Of a DNA stretch of 64,000 nt, positions 1 through 11,468 are shown piece after piece. The DNA lies in contig CAJINV010000003.1 in the NCBI GenBank assembly GCA_905178155.1, forward strand, positions 6,691,612 to 6,755,611, given 5' to 3'. The position numbers were made by a program, and so were the translations under genes. The number at the start of each line of letters is the position of its first letter. The stretch's first letter is position 1. This DNA is from Amoebophrya sp. A120 (taxonomy: Eukaryota; Sar; Dinophyceae; Syndiniales; Amoebophryaceae). The notes under the pieces are model-generated. The model ran no database searches. It saw only the letters and a program-made list of their open reading frames with translations, and was not told the origin of the DNA.

Positions 1-3000
1 CTTCCACGACTGCCACTTTGTGGCGGTCGTTCGCTTCCCACATTTCGCAGCATTGGACAACAGCGCGCAGTGTTTTCGGTCTCCTGCCCCTGTCTCGTAC
101 AAAATTAGCATAAACGAGTCGCAACCTTTCGTGACAGCGCACAGGTACCGACATTCGGCCACCGTGTACTCTCGCCGGTTGTCTTGGTAGAACCTCGAAG
201 CGGACCCGTCCGCAGTATCGTAAGGAAAAATCCCCCCTCCCCATATCGCGACGAAGTTCCTGACGGTGGATTTCCGTACACAAATGCGCGCTGTCCTGCA
301 ATAAGGCATCGCAGCCAGATCCTCAGCCTAGGGAGGGGCGTTCGGGATCGGGTCTAGTTGTTTAGCATTACAAACAGCTGCCCCCTAGGCCCAACAGCAT
401 GCCAAATCGCTTCCATAATGGCGCGGAAGCCTCTGCGCTTGTCCTCTTGCAGGACAGACATGGATTGTGGTCTCAAATCAGCAACACAAATTTTCGGAAA
501 CATACCGCTTCGATATGGGGAGGGCGGATTTTTCCTCTCAATACGCAGGGCAACTGCCGTGCGTCGTGAGAATTATTCCCGGGCCGCCATTCTTCGGACA
601 TATCGAAGAAAAAAACCCCATCACAATCACAAAATTCAAATTTTCAAAATTTTGCAGGAGCTGAACAAAAAATTATTTTGATTTTCAGGTAAGAAAATAC
701 TTTTCAATTCTCGAATGCGAATGTATTTATTTTTGTGTTAGCTATTTGGTTATGTCAAAAATGGCGGCTTGAATAAGCTAGTTAAGAAAGAGTTCTGAAG
801 ACAAACGATCAGCTTCCAGCAGACGAAGCTTGGTAGATGGGGTTGTCGCCCTCTGGCCCCAGGTGGGGCCAGAGGGCGACAACCCACACTACCACTGTTC
901 GTCTGCTGGAAGCTGAGCGATTGTCTTCAGAAATCTCTCTTCTTAACTAGCTAGCTTACCGCCAATAGCCAATATCATAAGTCATCTGCTGCAAAACTCA
1001 ACATTCAAAACCAGATACAACAGGTTCGGGAGTGCCGCGAAAGTCCAACGAAGTTTTAATTTTGATGGTCAAAAATTTTGAAAATTTGAATTTTGTGATT
1101 GTGATGGTGTTTTTTTCTTCGATAGGACAGGAATCCGTGTCAATCGGCGGGACCGCGGAGCTGTCGAGGCAATAGGCGCTGTTCTTCTCGAGGGAGTAGT
1201 ATTTCGTTGTCTTTAGCTTCTTCGGCTTTGGCTGGTCCGGACCAGGTGTGATATCCTCGCCCCGAGAAAAGCCAGCCTTTGTAAATTTACAGCCTCCATT
1301 ATGCAAGAAAAAAACTATGTGAGTGTAAATCTGTGATGGGAAACACACAACACAATCACACCTGTCATGCTGGTCAGCCATCAACTCCTGTTTTCGTATG
1401 TCTTTTCACGTACAGGCTGCGCATGACAGGTTTTCTTTGTCATGTAGAGCAATTTTGTCATGCTGTCTCTCCAAGACACCTACACTCACGCAGCTTTTTT
1501 CTTGGATATCCATCGTTCGCGCAAAAGCCGGTAGCTGACGGGGAGTCGTTGCATCTCCTGAGCAAAAACGTCCCCACACTAGAGTTCTTGTCATGCAAAT
1601 CTACACGCCAAAAAAGTTTCTCATGCGGAGCCCCATGAGAAGCATTCTCTATTCGTGTTTAGGGATTTTTGATGCTAGAATCAGCATGACAATCTAGGTC
1701 TGTGATGCTGCTTAACTAGCTAAAACAGAAGCACACTACGACGGCAAGCCTGTCATGCGAAACCACTTAAAGCTGGTTGATTTGTCTAGCAGATTTCCCA
1801 GCTTGACTCTGGTCGTGTGGGGACGTTTTTACACAGGATATTGCACATCTCGAAGCCAGCGCATTCCGGGTCCTCGCGACAGCGCGCGTCGCAGACCTTC
1901 AAGTTCCCGTTCGCCGTGGGTAGCGCCAAGCTCGTTTTCTCATCGAAGTTCAGCGGGATTCCACTGAACTCCGCGGGACACACGTCGTACCCGACGGCGC
2001 TGGCCCCCGGATGCGCGTGCACGCCCAGCGCGACCGAACGGGATGCCAGACGGCAACTGCGCATCTCGTACCCTGTCACGGCGTCCGCGTCCTGTGCGTT
2101 GGTGGAGCACCCTTCTCGAACCAGGTCACACGTACGCGGGAACGCGGTTGTGAGGAAAAACGCGGAGCATTCCTTTTCCTGCGAACACAGGTAGCGGCAC
2201 TCGCTCGGCGTGTAGGGGCGCTGTTCGCCGGAATACCGCAGTAGCAGCAGGTCGGCCTCGTACGATACGCCAGACGGGGGTACACAGGAACCGTAAAACG
2301 CGGGAGCGCAGGAAACCGAGTCCACCTTCGGCACCTCCGTCCGCTCCAGGCAGGTTTCCTGGTTCCTTGCCAAGGTGTAGTACGCCAAGCTCCCGGCCCC
2401 GCTGGTCGGCCCGCTGGTCGGTCCGGTCCTCGCGCACGCCCGCTCGGTTTTGCGGAAGAAGGAACACTTTGCCCCTTTGCCCTCACTGGTCGCACCTTCG
2501 TAGACGTACACGTGGGCGCCGCAGATTGTAAGGGGGTCGTCCCCAAAGGTGTATGACGTCCCTTTGGAGGTGCGGTCCAATTGGGCTAGCACGTACACCC
2601 GCTGCACCGGCTGCTTCGCCAAGAGGGTGGCGCTGCCCGCGTCCAGGCTGACCACCGTGCCGCCTTCGCTGCCCGGTAGCACGCGCCCGAGCTGAATGTA
2701 GTCCGTGCCCGCCACCATGGTGCCGCCGGTGAGCAGGCCGTACAGCTCCCCCGCGATGGCGGCGTAGTTGCTCGATTGATCTTCGTCCACTGTGATCGGC
2801 GGATCCAGCCACACGGTCGCGTAGTCCAGGCGTTCCTTCAGCGAGGGGTCCGACACATCCCGGTTGAACAGGTGCAGGTGGGACATGTGCCGCCGAATGG
2901 AATTCTTGAACCCGACCCGCCACCAGTTGAGACCCGTCTCCGGAGTGCTGTCGGTAGCGCCGGTCCCCGCCGTGAAAGCGCACGTGTCTCCCCAGGGGGA

Positions 3001-6000
3001 GCTGCCACGTTCGTACCCGAGCGGGTTCGTCGCCACTTTGTCCGTATAGCTGCCATCCATGCTCACCTGCTCCGCCGTCAGGTCTGCCTGTGCCACCCGT
3101 GTTGGCGCACCCACCAAGGTAAATCCCATGCAGTCGGCGATGGAGCGGCACTCCGCATCGCACGACTGCACGGACTGGCCCGCATTGGCCGACTCGGAAA
3201 TCTGTAGCGGGTGGGACAGCGCGGCGGCGCGGTAGTAAACCGCGGCCGCCGCCGCCTGATCCGAAACAAAATACGCCCCGCAGCCGCCGCGCCAAGCCGC
3301 CGCGCACACCGGGTCGGTAAGGTCGCGCGGAACACGGTCTCGCCGCTCTGGCTGCTCAGCCCCCGCCTCATTCGCCGGCTGCGGAAGCTGGTCCAAGAAG
3401 GGAATCAGCACGCAAATGTTATCCTGTGTAAAAACGTCTCCTGTCATGCAAATGTTGCGCAATGACAGGAACATTTCATCTCCATGAGGGGCATTTTCAA
3501 TCGAGTTTTGGCCTTTGTAATTCTGTAAACAGGATGAGCAACTGGCTTTCTCGTGCGGCTTCCCTTGCTAACTGTAACTACCACTACACTGCAGATGGAA
3601 TCTTGTCATGCACAACTCCCAACACGCCCTCGCGGAGATTTGTGTTGCAGATTTACCGACTTGACCAAGGGGTCATGGGAAGGCTTTTGCTCAAGATAAG
3701 TGTGGTAGTCGTCCGCGTGGCTGAGGTAGCTTGGCCGAAACCAGTCGCGGATCTGGGCCACATGGTTCAGCCTTTGGCACTCGGGCGGGTCGTACTGATT
3801 TATCTCGTTGGTGCTTTTTTCCAACCGGCAGGACGCGCCCAGTCGCCCGTTTTCACTGTTGCACTTAGTGCACCACCCAGGGACTGTTTCACTTACTGCA
3901 CCACTGCAGGGGAAGTGACTCTCCTGCGGCCGGGGACCACAGCCCGTGCACAAAGGCTTCTCGACCGGACCGGCCGAGCTGGCAGACGGCTCGGCGGTTG
4001 CAGTGCTGCTGCTGCTGGTGTGCGAAGCGTGGAGGATCTTCGGCAGACCTGCTCGGTCGGTATCGTGGAAAGGCATTCCGTGCCCCGGGAGGGCGGTCAG
4101 CTGGCGCGGATCGGGCATTAGCCGGATCGAGACCGTGTGGAGCTCACCAGCGGTGATAGTGGCCCCAGGGAGCAGCGCAGGATCCCAGATTTGCAGCGTT
4201 TGGTTAAAAACCTGTCCCGGTATGTCGTGCCACGCATCTCCCGGCTTCCAGCCGGCCCCGCCTCGCAGCGTGAAATAATCCAACTCGACAATGTACTCCT
4301 TGCCTTCCTCCTCGCACTGTAGCACCAACTCGAACGATGTCTTGGCTTCGCACTTGTCGGCGTTCAGGTAGCTGATACCGCATGTTTCCTCCGACCCCCA
4401 CTTCTCTGCCACGAACGTCATCTCGAAAGACTCCAGCACTTCCTCCGGACTGACTTCCACTCCCACAAAGAGCGACGTCGCGTTGCACTTCCGCTGGTCC
4501 GCCAGAGAGCTGGTCGGCGTGGTGCCCGGCTCCGTTTCCCCGCCGCAACCGAGATGGCACACCCAGTGGTTGAACTCGTAGCGGTTGTCCGAGGCTCAGC
4601 CGTGGCAAACCCAGTATTGCCCCCCGAATGCGGGCGTGAGCCCCTCGCAGGGGCGGGCGTCCGCGTCCACGCCACCCCGGGCAAAGTCGCCGGACCGGAT
4701 CGTTTTATCGTTCACTTTCATCTGCAGGAACACATCGGCGTCCGGAGAGAACAGGTTGGCGCCCGTGACGAAGTCAAAGGCGTGCTCGTGGGACGCACGG
4801 AAGTCGGTGGCTACCGTGCCGCCCAGGCTCGGAAAATGAGGAAAAAAGAAGGAGCGCGCCAGGTCCGCGTGGATCTCCAGGGAATGCTGCACGCGTGCAC
4901 CAGGCGTGGTGCCCCGTTCCTCCTCTTCGCAAATCTGGCCTCGCTTGACGCAGTGGCAGTAGAAGCTGAGTCCGGACCCGTCGGTGACGGGCAGAATGCC
5001 GTACGTCAGCACCGCCCCGCATTCGCGATCCTCGTCCACCTCTGCCCGGCAGCTTTCTGCCGTGTTGGCAGTCGCAGCGAGCGCCTTAACCACGGTCCCG
5101 ACCGTGCCACCGCAGGCGTAATTCTGCTTCCCGCTTCCGATGGGGTACTTGCGAAACCAGCGGGGCGAAGACAGCGTCTTGGCCGCGGCCATCGTGCGAA
5201 TGCCGATTTCGCGCGCATACAGGATGTCCGCGCCGGTGGTCCGCGCGGCTCTCGGCGGGAGCAGGTACGAGTAGGCGCCCGGGACAAGCACGTCGCTTGC
5301 TGTTTCCGTCGTAGTTCCTGCCCCGCCGCTTGAAGTAGAAGACGCACTGGTCGCGGTCGTCGTGTAGTTCCGGGACTGCACGAGCCAGGAGGGCGCCACG
5401 TAGTGGGTGGCGTAGTTCAGCAATGGCTTGACGCGTTCGCGGCCTGTGTAGGGGCTCCGCATCAGACTGGCGCGGTCCCGTGTGGCGTCCTGGTCTTCGA
5501 ACGTCATCTGGGTCCGTACGTAGATCCACGCACCCGCGAGCATGATATTTTTCGCGTGTCCGCGATGGCCCACGCTGAAGCCGACAATCCACTGCTCCAC
5601 ATTGTGCCACCGTCCGGAAGCCGGAATTTCGCCCGTATTCCCGCCATACTCGTCGCCGTACGGCCACGCGGCAAGAAAGTGGTCGCCTCTCGTGAAAGGC
5701 ACGCGGTCGCGGTGCAATAATGTGAAGAGCGCGATGCTGAGATGATTTTGCCGACTCCAGTACGACCCTGCGTCCTCGGCGCGGTTGAACAAAACAATGG
5801 CTGCAACGTAACGCGGAATGTTGTCGGGAAACACCACTTTCCACCAGCCCATTTCACTCGCTGCCGTAACCGTATGAACCGGAATGTGTTGGTACCGGAT
5901 CCACTGCATGCCCAATCCGTCTGCATTAGTCTTCGTCAAGTGGTAGTCGTGTCGCCGCGGGCTGTAGTCCCCGTACTGGCGGTTCAGGGGCCCCTCAAAA

Positions 6001-9000
6001 GCGACCTCGTGGTAAGGGTCAAGCGCTCCGGTACCCCCTGGGTAGACGTCCGCGCCCCGCCCGCTCGCCGTCAGCATCTTGCTTTGCCACGGGTCCAACA
6101 TCTCCCCGGGATGGGGCGACAGGGGCTCGGCGCGCGCCAGAAAGAGGTGGAACCCGCACACCGTCAGGGCCTGGTCGCCGAATCCACTGGCGCCGTCGTT
6201 GACGATTTTGATGCGGCGGAACCAGCGGTATGCATTGCAAGAAAATTATCGTACTAGTATAAATCGCAATACAAATTGCCTCAGCATTAATAGAAATGGA
6301 ATTTGCAATGCTGTTTTACGTTTAGGAAGAACATTTGTCACGACGCATAGTTGCAATTACTACGAGCAGTACGATACTTTTGCACAGGATAAGCGGCGCA
6401 CGGGGACGTAGGTCCCGAACGGGGATACGTACAGCGGGAGCCGGAAGGCCGCCGTCACCTCGTCGTCGAAAAAGACAGCAGCCTGGGCGAGGGACTGACC
6501 CTGTATGCCCTCGCGACTGTAGATGACAAAGCCGTCCACCGGCCGCGCAGTGGAGTGGGTGGACCGCCCCATGTCCGCATTGATGCTGACCCCGGGCTTA
6601 TCGAAAGGAAAAATCTCCCCTCCCCATATCAAATAAAACGCAATTTCTGAGGCTGGATTATTTGTGTACACAGAGCAGCTTTGTATTGCAGGAAGGCATT
6701 GCGGCCAGATCCCCGCGCTAGGTAGGGGCGTATTGGTCTAGTTGTTCACCATGGCAAACCGCTCCCCTTTAGGCCCAACAGCATGACAAATCGCTTCCAC
6801 AATGGGGCGGAAGCTTCTGCCCTGGTCTTCTTGCAAGACAAATGTGATTTGTGAACTCAAATCAGCAACACAAATTTTCGGAAGCATACCTTTTCACTAT
6901 GGGGAGGGGGAGTTTTTCCTTTTAATAGGGCTCCTGGAATTCCGCCTGCCAGAACGCGGTACCGCGAACGGCCGGCACGTCCGTTTGGCTGCACTGCCTA
7001 TGAAAGTGCACAACTACCCCTCCCCCTCGTTTGTCATGCAAGATCCCAAATCCAGCTGCTGCCTTGTAGCACTGTTTGCACCATGCTGACAAACTCTGGA
7101 AGCCCAAACAGTACTACATGAGGCGCATAAATTTCAAATTGTCAACATGCATAGGCTCCATGTGTGCTGGTGTCTGTATTACTGCTCATGCCATACGAAT
7201 GGGGGGGAGGGGGAGTTGTGCACTGTCATACTGGGACGCGAGGGACGCGAAGGCAGAGGAGTCGTAGTAGGCGCGCGCCACCAGCGACGTGTCCGCGGCA
7301 CCGGTGCCGGGGGCGTGGCTCGCCTTCAAAGTGCCGGTGTCATACGAGGAGACTCGGGGCGACTCGTTTGGCCGCTTCCCGCCGTCAAAGAGCAGCCCCG
7401 GAAGCGCCGCGTTGGGCTTCAGGACCATGACGCGGTCCCAGGGAATCCGCCTATGAAAGCCTCAGAATGGAAATTCTCAAAGTGGAATATAATTTGATGT
7501 AATGCATGATGAAATGCGGCACCAAAAAGACTGCATTCAAGAGAAGGCAATGGAGTCCGACTAATATTGTAGTGCTTCTACGGATTCAGAATTATTGGGC
7601 TGCTGACTTATTAGCACGATAGAGGGTCACGTCCCCTTTGCCTAACTAGCATGACAGACGCGTTTTGAGTGCCCCCGGGGAAATTTGTCATGCGCCGACT
7701 AGAAATGGCACTTCAACTGGAATGATCGTTTTTTTTGCAATTGCAAATTTACTATATTTTCACCTTGAGGATTTCCAACCTGATGCTTTCATACCGCCAC
7801 CAGTGCTGGGGCAGGGGAATGCTGAGCTGGCGTTCCTCCACCTCCGCCAGGGAAAGTTTCTCGCTAGCCCCGGTACTAGTCGCGAGCTCGTCCTCGGCAG
7901 AAAGCATGACGCCACTGGTCCGGAACTCGCTCTCGCGCAGGACACTCTTTCGGCACTCCGCCGTCATCTCCATCGCGTCGACGTCGCTCTGTGCCGACTT
8001 TGTTATGGAGGCATCCGCGGCCCATCCCAACAACAGGCAGCCATTGGTTGGGTCCCGCACGAAACCGTTGCAGGTGGGGTAATGCGCGCAGGTTAGCATG
8101 CACTCCTCGAAGCTGGAAAATTTCGACGCGCCACGACTGCCATAGGAAAAGGAGCCGTCCAGATCAGTGCCCCCGACGAGTGTCGTGGCTTCGTCCCGAA
8201 CGCAGGTGGTTGGGATGGGGATCTGGGTCATCACGTGCGCCAAGCGGAAACTCGCTTTCCACGGGTCCAGAAACTTCAGGAGCTGGCTACGGCACTATCA
8301 AATGCAAAAGTGTCTGGGTCTGGAATGTTGCCGGGGTTGTCATGCATATTTTGCATGACCCAGGATGTCTGTAATGCGTGGCCTAGCATCAGAGATTTTT
8401 AGAGGGCTTCCTGATGCCTATTCCGCATGACAAATGCCCGCCCCGCGTAGCAAAAGCTAGACTTTTCTTGCTGATCATGCAATACAGATTTTTTTAGAGT
8501 CCAAACTTAGCATCACAAGCTCCAACCTTCCAGACCCAGACACTTTTGCATTTGATAGGCAACCAGAAGACAGCACTGTCACGTCGTAGTCGTAGTTCGT
8601 CTGCCACTTCACATGGGTCATGTCACCAGTTTCAAAGCTATTCTTCTCTAGGAGGCAGTTACTGCTTTGAGGTGGAAAACCGCGCTTGTGAAAATTGAAG
8701 CCCGTGCACTCTTCCACCGCTGCACAGCTCAGGAGACAGTCCTGGTAGGTGCGCGCCTGCGGCACCGTCTCGAAGCCGGCGTCATTATAAAACCGGTTTA
8801 GGTACCGTACGCAATCCGCCGGCGGCGCGTGGAACTTTCGCGGCACCATCCGGCGGCGGCACTTCGGGGTATAGAGGGAAAACGCGTGATCTTAGGGAGT
8901 GCCGCTACTTACCCCTAAGAAAAGTCGCAGCCTGTCTTCATGCCGAGATGCTATTTCCTCCTGATTTGTCATGCAAAGAGCACACAAAAAACCACCCCAT

Positions 9001-11468
9001 GTCCATTCCATGCGGTCTGCAGTGGTTTTTGGTGGGCGTTTTGCATCACAACAAGAGGTTTCTAGGCGAATCTGCATGAAAGGCCGCGGCCTTTTTTCTT
9101 AGGACTAGCAGCAGCCGGGAAGGTCACTCATTTCCTTCTCCCCTCCATACGGGGTCATCACCAGCGAATCGGTGGTCAGGTCCGTCACGGCCGCGCTCGC
9201 GGGCATGTCCTGTTTGAGGCGGCAGTTTTTTTCGTTCACCCCGGCCCCCTATCAATCGCAAATATGTCTCCTGGTCTGGAGGAAGATTCTGAGACTTGTC
9301 ACGCACGTTTTGCGTGAGCCATGATGTCTGTGATACATGCCGTAGCATCCCAGATTTTTTAAGAGGTTCTTGAAGATGATGCCAATTCCGCATGACAAAT
9401 CCCCTCTCCGTGTAAGTAGCAATATTACAACATTCCCGCGTTTGCTGCTCATCCAATTCAAAATTTTTTCCAAATCCAAATGCAGCATCACAGGTTGCAT
9501 TCTTCCAGACCACCCAGACATATTTCCACTTGATACCCCCAGCCGGAACGTGATCCCGGCACAGCCTTCGAGTTTGGCACAGATGCGGACGCAGCCTTCA
9601 AAGTGCACCGCGTCGGTCACGAAGTCCGCCGCTTGGGCGGACCCGCCGAGCGCGTTGCCCCCGAGCGGAAGCGGGTAGTCCAGGAACTTGAGCCGTTTGC
9701 AGTAATACTTTGCGTCCCCCTCCGCGGAAGGAGCGCCGTAGGCCGGGACTGGAACCTCGAAGATGTTCGCCCGGGACAGCATCGCGGTGGTGCGGTTGGC
9801 GGCCGCCTGGTAGGCCGCCGGGGAGGCGAATTGGGGGACGCCGCGGGTAACGAACAGGTGGAAGCCCGCCACGCGGAGGTAACTGTCTCGGTTTCCGTCC
9901 TTGTCGGGGCCGAGCGCGGACACCAGGCGAATGCTGAACACCCACCGGTGCACATTGACCCAGGAGGTGCGCGCACTCTCACTGCCCCCCGACAAGGGGC
10001 TGGGGACGTAACTGTCCCAGTCGTATACGTTGCTCCGAAAGTAGGACTCGTCATCGTTGTACACCAAAAGCGCTCCCGCGAGGGTTGAAGTGCCCGACTG
10101 CTGCAGAAAAAACCCCTCCACGGGGCGCGGAACACCGTCCGCGAACCGCACCTCCCACCAGGCCGATTGCGTTAGCGGGGGTATGTACCGGGTCTTCCGA
10201 ATGAGCAAGGTGTAGAAGGGCACGTCGGTCATGGTGGACACCCCGTAATATCCGATGGGTGCCGCTCCCTCCGACCCGGCGAGATAGTCGCCGTACGGGT
10301 TGACAGATAGACCATCGCTTGCGGTCGAGCTATGGTAGTTTTCCGGCCCCTGACTAACGAGCAACCCCGCCGCATTGTCGGGGTCTCCATTTGCGTCCAG
10401 CAGAGGGAAGGCGGTCGGCGGGATCTTGGCGAGGGGGGAAGCTTGGTAGAGCCAAAGCCCACAGATTATCGCCCGGCCCTGCACCGTCACTTTCGTTGCC
10501 CTTGCGCCCACGGAGACCCAAAAGCCCGAGACTGTCCCCAAGATCGCGGGAAGGGCCGCAATATGAGCCGAGCCGGCGTCGTCCAAATAAATAGATGCGG
10601 CGGCAAAGCTTACGCTGCGCTCGCTGTTCCGGTCTAGCCCAAAGATGACCAGACCCGCAATTTCGCGCGGAACCTGATCCGCAAACTCGACGGAATATCG
10701 ATGCGGGCCTCCGTCGGAGGAATCAGCATTCCAACAGTAGAACGGCTCGTCAGGAAGGCCGCGATTCTTCGTGTCGCCCACAGGGCGGTTTAGCGGGTTC
10801 GTGGCTGCATATGTTGCCTGGTTGTTGTACACACTGGACGCGGTCACGGAGAGGCGCGCAGGCTCCACGAAAGTGCCGCTAGATGTGGCATGGTGCGTTG
10901 ATTCGTAGAGCCAGAAGCCGCAAAAGTTCAAACCAGTGGCTTCCAGTTTGATTTTCCAGACCTGTTTGTCGAGCTGGACGAAGGTGCCGTCGTAGCGTAC
11001 GATGCTCGGTGTCTTCGCTGGCTCTGGCGAAGGACTGTCGTTCAGGTAGATCAGCGCGTTTTGAATCTGATTCCCGTCGTAAATGTTGTTCCGCCTGAAC
11101 ACTGAAAATCCCGTGATGTGCCGGGGTTTTTTGTCCTGAAATTCGACCGCCCACCAGTAGGCGAACCAGTGGTAGCACCATCCGGTGTACGAGACTATGT
11201 CCGTCGCGGTATTGTCTCCCTCTGGGCGCGTTAGCGGCAGCGAATGGTGGCACTTGCTCTCGTCGCCCCCACCACACACCGCCCAGGTCCATTCCGGGTA
11301 CGGGGCGGAGCTCGTCTGCAACAGGGTCGGCGGTACAAACAACCCGTTTGTTCCAGCAGGCCTACCCGCCTCTGTTCCCACGGGGACCAGGGGCAACTGC
11401 TGCACCAGGAGGAGCAGCAGGCTGCTCAGTGTAGGCCACGCGACGTCGCGGACGAAGCAGTCCTTCAT
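1..11468 (-). CDS. Giant secreted F5/8C-like + PAN/Apple mosaic protein, 3' end outside window
   Basis: Exons (minus, in order): 9536-11468, 9150-9244, 8558-8864, 7794-8290, 7231-7446, 6928-6993, 6392-6593, 3657-6223, 1841-3423, 1509-1548, 1125-1294, 544-595, and <1-210. All phases agree, giving about 2646 codons so far. I chose the Met at 11468 because a hydrophobic signal peptide (SSLLLLLVQQLPLV) follows it. Six discoidin-like cores of the pattern W-W-x-V-x-F...P-R-x-x-x-G are visible, for example WWEVRFADGVPRPVEGF and NWWRVGFKNSIRRH. Seven PAN/Apple-like cysteine cores are visible, for example CRYLCSQEKECSAFF, CLLSCAAVEECTGFNF and, in the last exon, CRYLCAVTKGCDSFM. Such modules bind glycans or proteins, so I infer a surface or secreted adhesion role. 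Eleven introns are TSD-flanked introners; 3424-3656 is a GT-AG intron. An in-frame TGA lies at 4596-4598, so the gene could be a pseudogene or two genes. Confidence 0.8.
216..543. mobile_element. Introner, family B (328 bp), TSD CGCAG
   Basis: The TIR starts TATCGTAAGGAAAAATCC and is mirrored near 520-543. The pentamer CGCAG occurs at 211-215 and 544-548. Removal of the element plus one pentamer joins exons of the mosaic gene in frame (...SCPA|DGSASRFY...). The interior closely matches 6599-6927, so both are copies of one family. Confidence 0.9.
601..1124. mobile_element. Introner, family F (524 bp), nested hairpin, TSD GGACA
   Basis: Termini are TATCGAAGAAAAAA and TTTTTTCTTCGATA. Pairing extends through an A/T-rich stretch for about 50 bp. 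The TSD GGACA is at 596-600 and 1125-1129. The centre carries further inverted repeats, including a perfect 21-bp palindrome (840-860 with 865-885). Excision restores ...TDSCP|KNGG... in the mosaic gene. Confidence 0.9.
840..885. repeat. Perfect 21-bp inverted repeat with a 4-nt loop
   Basis: The left arm (840-860) and right arm (865-885) are exact reverse complements around the loop AGGT. Further paired arms lie outside it: CAGCTTCCAGCAGACGAA near 810-828 pairs with TTCGTCTGCTGGAAGCTG near 898-915. The whole interior of the introner therefore can fold into one long hairpin. Confidence 0.9.
1300..1508. mobile_element. Introner, family E (209 bp), TSD TCCAT
   Basis: Ends TATGCAAGAAAAAAACT and AGCTTTTTTCTTGGATA form a TIR of about 27 bp that includes a GTGAGTGTA block. 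TCCAT is at 1295-1299 and 1509-1513. Several TGTCATGC/GCATGACA motifs lie inside. Excision yields ...GFCAND|GGCKFTKAGF..., restoring a cysteine-rich reading frame. Confidence 0.88.
1554..1840. mobile_element. Introner, family D (287 bp), TSD TTGCA
   Basis: Termini TCTCCTGAGCAAAAACG and CGTTTTTACACAGGATA are paired, followed by CCCCACAC. TTGCA is at 1549-1553 and 1841-1845. Excision gives ...ECAGFEMC|NDSP.... A GT-AG alternative (GTGCAA...CTCAG, minus strand) is also in frame and adds one Arg. Confidence 0.85.
3424..3656 (-). other. GT-AG intron with one introner-like end
   Basis: On the minus strand the donor is AAGTCG|GTAAATCTG and the acceptor is TTTTTACACAG|GATAAC, phase 0, joining ...PLVKS|DNICVLIP.... 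The acceptor end (GACGTTTTTACACAGGATA) is identical to an end of the 1554-1840 element but used in the opposite orientation. Two TGTCATGC motifs are inside. No TSD is visible. Confidence 0.8.
4596..4598 (-). other. In-frame TGA inside the mosaic gene
   Basis: The minus-strand frame reads ...QYWVCHG-TGA-ASDNRYEFNHWVCH... and stays open for hundreds of codons on both sides, with similar composition. TGA ends other genes here (canopy-like, three-exon PUB neighbour set), so wholesale reassignment is unlikely. Options are a sequence error, a nonsense mutation, read-through, a boundary between two genes, or a 36-nt GT-AG intron (GTTTGCC...CTACGAG) that would remove it in frame. Confidence 0.7.
6229..6391. 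mobile_element. Introner, family D-like short copy (163 bp), TSD AGCGG
   Basis: Ends TATGCATTGCAAG...TTATCGTACT and AGTACGATACTTTTGCAC...GGATA are inverted. AGCGG is at 6224-6228 and 6392-6396. It is the shortest introner here. Excision joins ...YVPVRR|WFRRIKIV... in frame. Confidence 0.87.
6599..6927. mobile_element. Introner, family B (329 bp), TSD GGGCT
   Basis: The TIR is TATCGAAAGGAAAAATC...CCCCTCCCCATA at the left, mirrored at 6895-6927. GGGCT is at 6594-6598 and 6928-6932. The interior is clearly homologous to 216-543 (for example, the shared GGCCCAACAGCATG stretch). Excision gives ...AEFQEP|GVSINAD.... Confidence 0.9.
6999..7230. mobile_element. Introner (232 bp) with a decayed TSD
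   Basis: Termini TATGAAAGTGCACAACT and AGTTGTGCACTGTCATA are followed by a shared C-rich block (ACCCCTCCCCC). Flanks CTGCC and CTGGG agree at 3 of 5 bases. Excision yields ...LASQ|CSQTDVP... in frame; the GTATG...CATAG form is also in frame. Confidence 0.82.
7452..7793. mobile_element. Introner, family G (342 bp), TSD CCGCC
   Basis: The TIR pairs TATGAAAGCCTCAGAATGG with the reverse complement of 7770-7793 over about 35 bp. CCGCC is at 7447-7451 and 7794-7798. On the minus strand the ends also read GTATG...CATAG, so canonical GT-AG splicing is possible. Excision gives ...PQHWWR|IPWDRVMV.... Confidence 0.9.
8296..8557. mobile_element. Introner, family A (262 bp), TSD GGCAC/GGCAA
   Basis: Near-perfect 30-bp TIR, TATCAAATGCAAAAGTGTCT and its complement. 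Flanks match at 4 of 5. It is a close relative of 48266-48527 in another gene (shared TTTTTAGAGGGCTTCCTGAT). Excision yields ...VLSSGC|RSQLLKFL.... Confidence 0.9.
8870..9149. mobile_element. Introner, family C (280 bp), TSD CGGGG
   Basis: The left end TATAGAGGGAAAACGCGTGA and the complement of 9090-9149 form a diverged TIR of about 60 bp that includes CCTAAGAAAA. CGGGG is at 8865-8869 and 9150-9154. The right part is homologous to the element at 30072-30354. Excision gives ...DSLVMTP|KCRRRMV.... Confidence 0.88.
9250..9535. mobile_element. Introner, family A (286 bp), TSD CCCCC
   Basis: Ends TATCAATCGCAAATATGTCT and AGACATATTTCCACTTGATA are inverted. CCCCC is at 9245-9249 and 9536-9540. The interior resembles 8296-8557. 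Excision restores ...GITFRLG|AGVNEKNCRL.... GT and AG are both available at its ends on the coding strand. Confidence 0.9.
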
